Assembly (NCBI GenBank): GCA_023392535.1
Contig: JAEVYY010000008.1
Coordinates: forward strand, 1 to 64,000
From: Bacillota bacterium
Lineage (GTDB): Bacteria > Bacillota > Clostridia > Lachnospirales > Lachnospiraceae
Reading direction: 5' to 3'
DNA: 64,000 nucleotides
Of this stretch, positions 59,655-64,000 are shown one piece after another. A program made the position numbers and the translations under genes. Every line of letters begins with the position of its first letter. Within the stretch, counting starts at the first letter, position 1. The notes beneath the pieces are model-generated. The model worked only from the letters and a program-made list of their open reading frames with translations. It was not told where the DNA came from and did no database searches.

Positions 59655-61253
59655 TTATCTATCCCATTTATCACAAAGTGAGTTAATCTGATCTGCAAGC
59701 TTTGCAAGATCCTTATTGGCTCCCCCTTCATTCTTACGAATGACTGCAAGTAGCCTCTGCCCTGAAGCCATAAGCCTGGTAAAGACATCGGTAGCAATCT
59801 TTGTCTTCTTTTTGATTGGCATTGGATCTGCAACTGTTTCAAATAGATTTTTACTTATATCAAATGTAGTTCCACTAAAGGGAGCATATGCTTCCAGTCC
59901 TTGAACCTGTTGTAATGTCTCTACAAAACTATTACATACGCTGTCTTCCCCATGTACAACAAATATTTTTTCTGGTTTCTTTTGAAATCCATTCACCCAA
60001 TCTAGCAGTCCATTCCTATCTGCATGCCCACTTAATCCTGGCAAGGTAATTATCCTGGCATTTACTTCGATCTGCTCCCCAAATAGTTTGACCTCCTTGG
60101 CCCCTTCGATCAATGTTCGACCGAGTGTTCCAACTGCCTGATATCCTACAAATAGAATCGTGCACTCCGGTCTCCATAAATTATGCTTTAAATGATGCCG
60201 GATGCGGCCCGCCTCACACATACCTGATGCAGAAATAATTACTTTTGGTTCATTATCAAAGTTGATTGCTTTGGATTCATCGCTTGTAATTGATAAATTT
60301 AAACCTGGAAATGCGATTGGATTGATTCCCTTTTGTACTAATTCCATCGCTTCTTCATCAAAACATTCATAGATATTTTTCTGAAAAATACCAGTCGCTT
60401 CTACTGCTAATGGGCTGTCCATATATACTTTGAAATCCTGAAAATCCTTTATCATTTTCTTGGACTTAATTGTTCTTAAAAAATACAGCATCTCTTGCGT
60501 TCGTCCAACCGCAAAGGATGGAATCACTACATTTCCACCTTTCGCAAATGTTTCATTCATAACTTTTGCAAGTTCAATCACATAATCTGGCCTCTCGATT
60601 GCATGTAATCTATCTCCATATGTGGATTCCATTACTACATAATCAGCTTCCTGCGTTTTTGCTGGATCTTTAATCAACGGCTGATTTAAATTGCCAATGT
60701 CCCCTGAAAAAACTATCTTCTTTGTAACTTCTTCTTCTGTCATCCAAATTTCAATACTGGCTGATCCCAGCAAATGTCCGATATCAGTAAAACGAATCTT
60801 GATACCATCACAGATGTCCACTATTTTATTATAGTGACATGGCACAATTCTTTTTATCGTTCCATCCGCATCTTCCATTTTATAAATAGGCTCAATTGCC
60901 TCCGCACCGCCACTTCGTTTTGCTTTTCGATTCTTCCACTCAGCTTCCTGCATTTGTATGTGCGCACAATCCCGCAACATAATGCTGCACAAATCCGCTG
61001 TCGCATATGTGGAAAATATTTGTCCCCGGAAGCCTTTCGCATAGAGTAGCGGCAATAATCCAGAATGGTCTACATGTGCATGTGTTAAAAAGACATAATC
61101 AATCTGTGCTTCTTCTACAGGTAAATTAGCATTTTCGTATACATTCACTCCCTGTTCCATTCCATAGTCTACTAAAATGTGTTTCTCACATACCTGTAAA
61201 TAATGACAACTTCCTGTCACTTCATGGTCTGCTCCAATAAACGTTACTTTCAT
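59655..61253 (-). CDS. MBL-fold beta-CASP metallo-hydrolase (RNA-processing type)
   Basis: A 532-residue protein. The metallo-beta-lactamase core shows LTHAHVDHSGLLP (about 55-67; HxHxDH zinc site), ADEX-type VFSGDIGNLNQP and MESTYGDRLH; the beta-CASP cap follows (VIPSFAVGRTQEMLYFL, SPLAVEAT, VIISASGMCEAGRIRHHL) and then the RMMBL-type part (LSGHADRNGLLDWV, VFVVHGEDS-like IFVVHGEDS). Members cleave RNA (RNase J, CPSF73-like); the bacterial stand-alone form here is of the YSH1/COG1236 kind. It has its own promoter and the hairpin-AGACAGGAG RBS. Confidence 0.9.
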   Translation of the reverse strand: MKVTFIGADHEVTGSCHYLQVCEKHILVDYGMEQGVNVYENANLPVEEAQIDYVFLTHAHVDHSGLLPLLYAKGFRGQIFSTYATADLCSIMLRDCAHIQMQEAEWKNRKAKRSGGAEAIEPIYKMEDADGTIKRIVPCHYNKIVDICDGIKIRFTDIGHLLGSASIEIWMTEEEVTKKIVFSGDIGNLNQPLIKDPAKTQEADYVVMESTYGDRLHAIERPDYVIELAKVMNETFAKGGNVVIPSFAVGRTQEMLYFLRTIKSKKMIKDFQDFKVYMDSPLAVEATGIFQKNIYECFDEEAMELVQKGINPIAFPGLNLSITSDESKAINFDNEPKVIISASGMCEAGRIRHHLKHNLWRPECTILFVGYQAVGTLGRTLIEGAKEVKLFGEQIEVNARIITLPGLSGHADRNGLLDWVNGFQKKPEKIFVVHGEDSVCNSFVETLQQVQGLEAYAPFSGTTFDISKNLFETVADPMPIKKKTKIATDVFTRLMASGQRLLAVIRKNEGGANKDLAKLADQINSLCDKWDR

Positions 61254-61282
61254 AATTTACTCCTGTCTGCATGAATGCATGC
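61254..61282 (-). promoter_or_regulatory. Hairpin abutting AGACAGGAG RBS of the metallo-hydrolase gene
   Basis: Minus-strand GCATG-CATT-CATGC (about 61269-61282) is directly followed by AGACAGGAG, TAAATT and ATG. Fourth example of this layout. Confidence 0.5.
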
Positions 61283-61299
61283 TATCCTATAGTATCCCC

Positions 61300-61353
61300 A
61301 AAAACAGATTGCCCACTACCGAAATTATATCACTTTTTCCAGTAGCAGGCAAT
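61300..61353 (-). terminator. Terminator of the ABC exporter gene, with a promoter nested in it
   Basis: A 12-bp stem with two G-U pairs (61308-61319 with 61342-61353), 22-nt loop, then CTGTTTTTGG on the minus strand. The right arm and loop also hold TTGCCT (61347-61352), 17-bp spacer, TATAAT (61324-61329), the likely promoter of the metallo-hydrolase gene. Confidence 0.75.
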
Positions 61354-61378
61354 TTCCTGTCTTGTTCTTATGTGTGTT

Positions 61379-63139
61379 TTATTTTATTTCATTTGCTGTC
61401 ATGTAAAATTGATAGTAAATTCCTTTTTGTTCTAATAGCTCATTATGGGTACCTTCCTCTGCTATTCCCTCTTCCGTAAGTACCAAAATGCGATCAGAAT
61501 TCTTAATACTTGACAATCGGTGGGCAATTGTTAATGTAGTTCTTCCTCTGGACAATGTCTCTAATGATCTTGCTACTTCAAATTCACTCTCATTATCTAA
61601 CGCTGATGTAGCCTCATCTAGAATAATCATCCTTGGATTTTTAAGAAATACTCTAGCGATACTGATTCTTTGTTTTTGACCGCCAGACAGCTTCACTCCA
61701 CGCTCTCCGATATAAGTATCATAACCATCCTTTAATTCTTTAATGAATTCATCCGCACCTGCCATTGCCGCTGCCTGAATGACTTCTTCTCTGGTAGCAT
61801 CCAGCCGCCCATATATAATATTATCATATACCGTTCCTGAAAATAAATATACATCTTGCTGAACGATTCCAATATTTTTTCTCAGGCTTTTCAAAGTAAA
61901 TGATTTTATATCTACATCATCTATCTTAATTCTTCCTTCTGTAACATCGTAAAAACGCGGAATCAGATTGCACAGTGTGGTCTTTCCTCCTCCTGAAGGA
62001 CCAACAATCGCAATTTTTTCTCCTGACCTGATATGCAAATTTAGATGCGTAAATACCTTGTTATGGTCATCCGGATATTCAAAACTTACATTTTCAAATA
62101 CGATGTCCCCAATAGGGTCTTTCATATCTATCGTATCGGGCTCATCAAAGATCTCAATGTCTGCATCCATTATCTGTAGAAAACGTTCTATTCCTGTCAT
62201 TCCTCTTTGAAATTGCTCTGAAAATTCAATGATCCTGCGAATCGTTGCAATCAAAGTGGTTACATATAACAGATACGCAACTAAATCTCCGGGTCTTACC
62301 AGACCCTTCACCATAAAAATACCACCTGCAACAATGACTGCAAGATACATAATACCGTCGAACATTCTAGTCGTTGTTTGAAATGCCGCCATATATTTGT
62401 AGGTTTCTTTTTTTATGGTTAAGAATTTTTCATTATCCACTTGAAACTTCTCATTTTCCATCTCTTCATTCGTAAATGCTTTTACTACCTTTTGTCCTAA
62501 TAAACTATCTTCAATGCGCGCATTCAACTCTCCGATTTGATATCTTTGTTTTCCGAATGCAGACCTCATCTTTCTATTAAGTGACACACATGTCAATATC
62601 ATAATCGGCACTATCACAAATATTATGACAGTCAATAAAAAGTTGATTCTGGATAAGATAACAAAGGAGATTAAGGCTTTTATTGCAGCAATAAAGAATT
62701 CTTCCGGGCAATGGTGCGAAAATTCAGTTACGTCAAATAAATCATTCGTAATTCGCCCCATAATCTGTCCGACCTTCGTATTATTATAATACGTATTGGA
62801 TAATTTCTGAAGATGGGCATATGCATCTTCTCTCATTTTTGTTTCTATTTTTGCGCCCATTACATGACCAACGTCTGCCATATAATAATTTGCAATACAA
62901 TCAATGACTCGAAGTGCAAAGTAAAGAACACCCATTTGCAATATCAGCTTTGTTGTTAAAGTTGCAAGCTGATTGATTCCAGCATTTGTAATATAACGCA
63001 TAATAAGGGGTAATACCATCTCACAGATCGTTGTTAGAGAGGCACAGAACAAATCTAAATATAAAGTTTTTTGATGTTGTTTATAATAGGGTATAAATCG
63101 TTTTAATAAGGTTATTGTTTTGTATTCCTTGTTTTCCAC
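61379..63139 (-). CDS. ABC exporter, fused permease-ATPase (MsbA/BmrA type)
   Basis: A 586-residue half-transporter: six TM segments (about 20-315) followed by an ABC domain with Walker A GPSGGGKTTLCNL, signature KLSGGQKQRISIARVF, Walker B RMIILDEATSALD and H-loop IAHRLS. It should dimerise and export lipids or drugs. The frame extends to ATG at 63163 without an SD; GTG at 63139 has GGAGG 8 bases upstream and I chose it. The substrate is unknown. Confidence 0.93.
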   Translation of the reverse strand: MENKEYKTITLLKRFIPYYKQHQKTLYLDLFCASLTTICEMVLPLIMRYITNAGINQLATLTTKLILQMGVLYFALRVIDCIANYYMADVGHVMGAKIETKMREDAYAHLQKLSNTYYNNTKVGQIMGRITNDLFDVTEFSHHCPEEFFIAAIKALISFVILSRINFLLTVIIFVIVPIMILTCVSLNRKMRSAFGKQRYQIGELNARIEDSLLGQKVVKAFTNEEMENEKFQVDNEKFLTIKKETYKYMAAFQTTTRMFDGIMYLAVIVAGGIFMVKGLVRPGDLVAYLLYVTTLIATIRRIIEFSEQFQRGMTGIERFLQIMDADIEIFDEPDTIDMKDPIGDIVFENVSFEYPDDHNKVFTHLNLHIRSGEKIAIVGPSGGGKTTLCNLIPRFYDVTEGRIKIDDVDIKSFTLKSLRKNIGIVQQDVYLFSGTVYDNIIYGRLDATREEVIQAAAMAGADEFIKELKDGYDTYIGERGVKLSGGQKQRISIARVFLKNPRMIILDEATSALDNESEFEVARSLETLSRGRTTLTIAHRLSSIKNSDRILVLTEEGIAEEGTHNELLEQKGIYYQFYMTANEIK

Positions 63140-63214
63140 CAGCTTCACCTCCGTAACTTGCATTTAAATGGACGAAACTATTGTCAGCTTCGTCCATACC
63201 TGATTGTTACTATG

Positions 63215-64000
63215 TTATAATAACACATCTATTTCCCGATATACAACATGGTCGAGATAACTTTGAGAATCTTCCCCGGATAATAAAAGGTTACTTTCTT
63301 GTGCATTTTCTTCAGAAGCAGTTCCATTACTCTGTTCCACGGTTTCAACAGAAGCATTCTTGTCGTTAGCTTCACTTTCATCATGTATTCGCTCTTCTGC
63401 CGCTTTTTTCTGTCTTTTTATAAATTGTTCCTCCGTAGATCTTTCAATCTTTTCGGAAGCTTCACGAAGCGTTTTAAGCTGCATTCCTGTTACCTTATCA
63501 ATACTTAAGTTATTATCTGCTGCTACACCTGCCACATAAGAAGAATCAACACCAAGTGATGCATTCCTCCTTGCATCACTTGATGCAACTCTGGCTTCCC
63601 CTTCCATCTTTGTCTTTATCCAATTAAGAGACGCTGATCGTAAGAGTGCTGCTTGTCCCGTTACCATAGCTTCCATCAGATCTTTCGGAATGATCGAACT
63701 CTCAATTTCCTTTTGTTTTTCTGTTTTTTGAAATTCCTCTATTTCTCCATCACTTTGTTCTTTTTCAGCCTTTTTTTCCTGCTCTTCCTTTTCAATCAGC
63801 TTTTGTAACTCTACTAACTGCTGCTGAAGCTGCGTAATTTCATCTTGTATCTTCTTCTTTTTTTCTGCTTTCTCTTTACTCGTCAAATTTTCGTCATTCT
63901 CTATGTTCTTAATTGACTGTTCTTTATTCCTTATTTGTTGTTTGACCCCTGCTATTCTTGGATCCTCTTTAGATGAATTATCTGCAATTGCAGTTCCTGC
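63215..64000 (-). CDS. Coiled-coil hypothetical protein, N-terminal part outside window
   Basis: The frame is open to the right edge, so the start is not seen; 261 residues are visible. The region from about 63900 to 63720 is a strongly charged coiled coil (KEKAEKKKKIQDEITQLQQQ and LVELQKLIEKEEQEKK). A middle part (IIPKDLMEAMVTGQAALLRS, RRNASLGVDSSYVAG) is less charged, and the C-terminus is Glu/Asn/Ser-rich and probably disordered. I do not recognise a family. An internal TTG at 63886 is not a convincing start because the same frame continues with similar composition. The gene precedes the ABC exporter by 75 bp. Confidence 0.7.
   Translation of the reverse strand, partial: AGTAIADNSSKEDPRIAGVKQQIRNKEQSIKNIENDENLTSKEKAEKKKKIQDEITQLQQQLVELQKLIEKEEQEKKAEKEQSDGEIEEFQKTEKQKEIESSIIPKDLMEAMVTGQAALLRSASLNWIKTKMEGEARVASSDARRNASLGVDSSYVAGVAADNNLSIDKVTGMQLKTLREASEKIERSTEEQFIKRQKKAAEERIHDESEANDKNASVETVEQSNGTASEENAQESNLLLSGEDSQSYLDHVVYREIDVLL

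Noticed and set aside
59603..59842. 80-codon N-terminal extension of thymidylate synthase
   Set aside because: It overlaps the conserved 3' part of the metallo-hydrolase gene in another frame, and ATG at 59602 has an SD and the usual family N-terminus.

Overview
The window looks like a chromosomal segment of a spore-forming, low-GC member of the Clostridia, most probably a Lachnospiraceae. Supporting signs are the AT-rich composition, the family of a DUF5717/DUF5716-type gene pair, a Fe-S-type PurF with propeptide, a clostridial SleC-type spore cortex-lytic enzyme, a perfect CIRCE element, and strong SD sequences with sigma-A type promoters. Almost every gene lies on the minus strand; the exceptions are a LacI-family regulator (11395-12393) and a block at 29831-35620. 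I saw no rRNA, tRNA or CRISPR array.

Layout. 1-3022: start of a large secreted repeat protein (InlB-like and MucBP-like repeats), running off the left edge. 3358-4907: HAD phosphatase and a six-TM protein. 5015-11069: purine genes purC-purF-purB, then a LysR regulator and purA. 11395-19859: LacI regulator and a convergent ribose-type ABC importer operon ending in dhaK, dhaL and a PfkB sugar kinase. 20225-22636: amino-acid ABC importer. 22712-29626: a four-gene cassette of unknown function (very large DUF5717-type protein, Hsp70/actin-fold DUF5716-type protein, TPR-like protein, coiled-coil membrane protein). 29831-31709: YtrA-type GntR regulator with an ABC-2 exporter. 31793-35620: a spore cortex-lytic enzyme gene (sleC) split by a 2,559-bp serine-recombinase element. 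35676-40490: htpG under CIRCE, a PrsA-like foldase, and an FAD dehydrogenase. 40679-56843: ROK regulator, a sulfoquinovose catabolic cluster, and a chemoreceptor plus binding protein. 56986-64000: ilvE, folA, thyA, a beta-CASP metallo-hydrolase, an ABC exporter and a partial coiled-coil protein.

The most striking observation is the interrupted sleC. Its two halves lie on either side of a minimal element encoding a large serine recombinase, a small coupled ORF and a double zinc-ribbon protein. Removing the DNA between two GTA trinucleotides (32479 and 35038) restores one 422-codon reading frame that reads through the junction exactly like an intact SleC. The sleC promoter resembles a sigma-K site and the recombinase promoter resembles a sigma-E site, so this may be a skin-like element excised in the mother cell during sporulation. 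This is inference and is testable.

The second coherent system is a sulfoquinovose (SQ) pathway of the sulfo-transaldolase type: Na+/solute symporter, sulfoquinovosidase (YihQ-like, all SQ-recognition residues present), DUF4867-type isomerase, sulfofructose transaldolase, sulfolactaldehyde reductase and a TauE-type exporter, plus gldA and a DhaK-DhaL fusion. The last two would convert the glycerol freed from sulfoquinovosyl glycerol to DHAP and produce the NADH that sulfolactaldehyde reduction consumes. A third point is a recurring short hairpin abutting an AGAYRGGAG ribosome-binding site in front of four unrelated genes.
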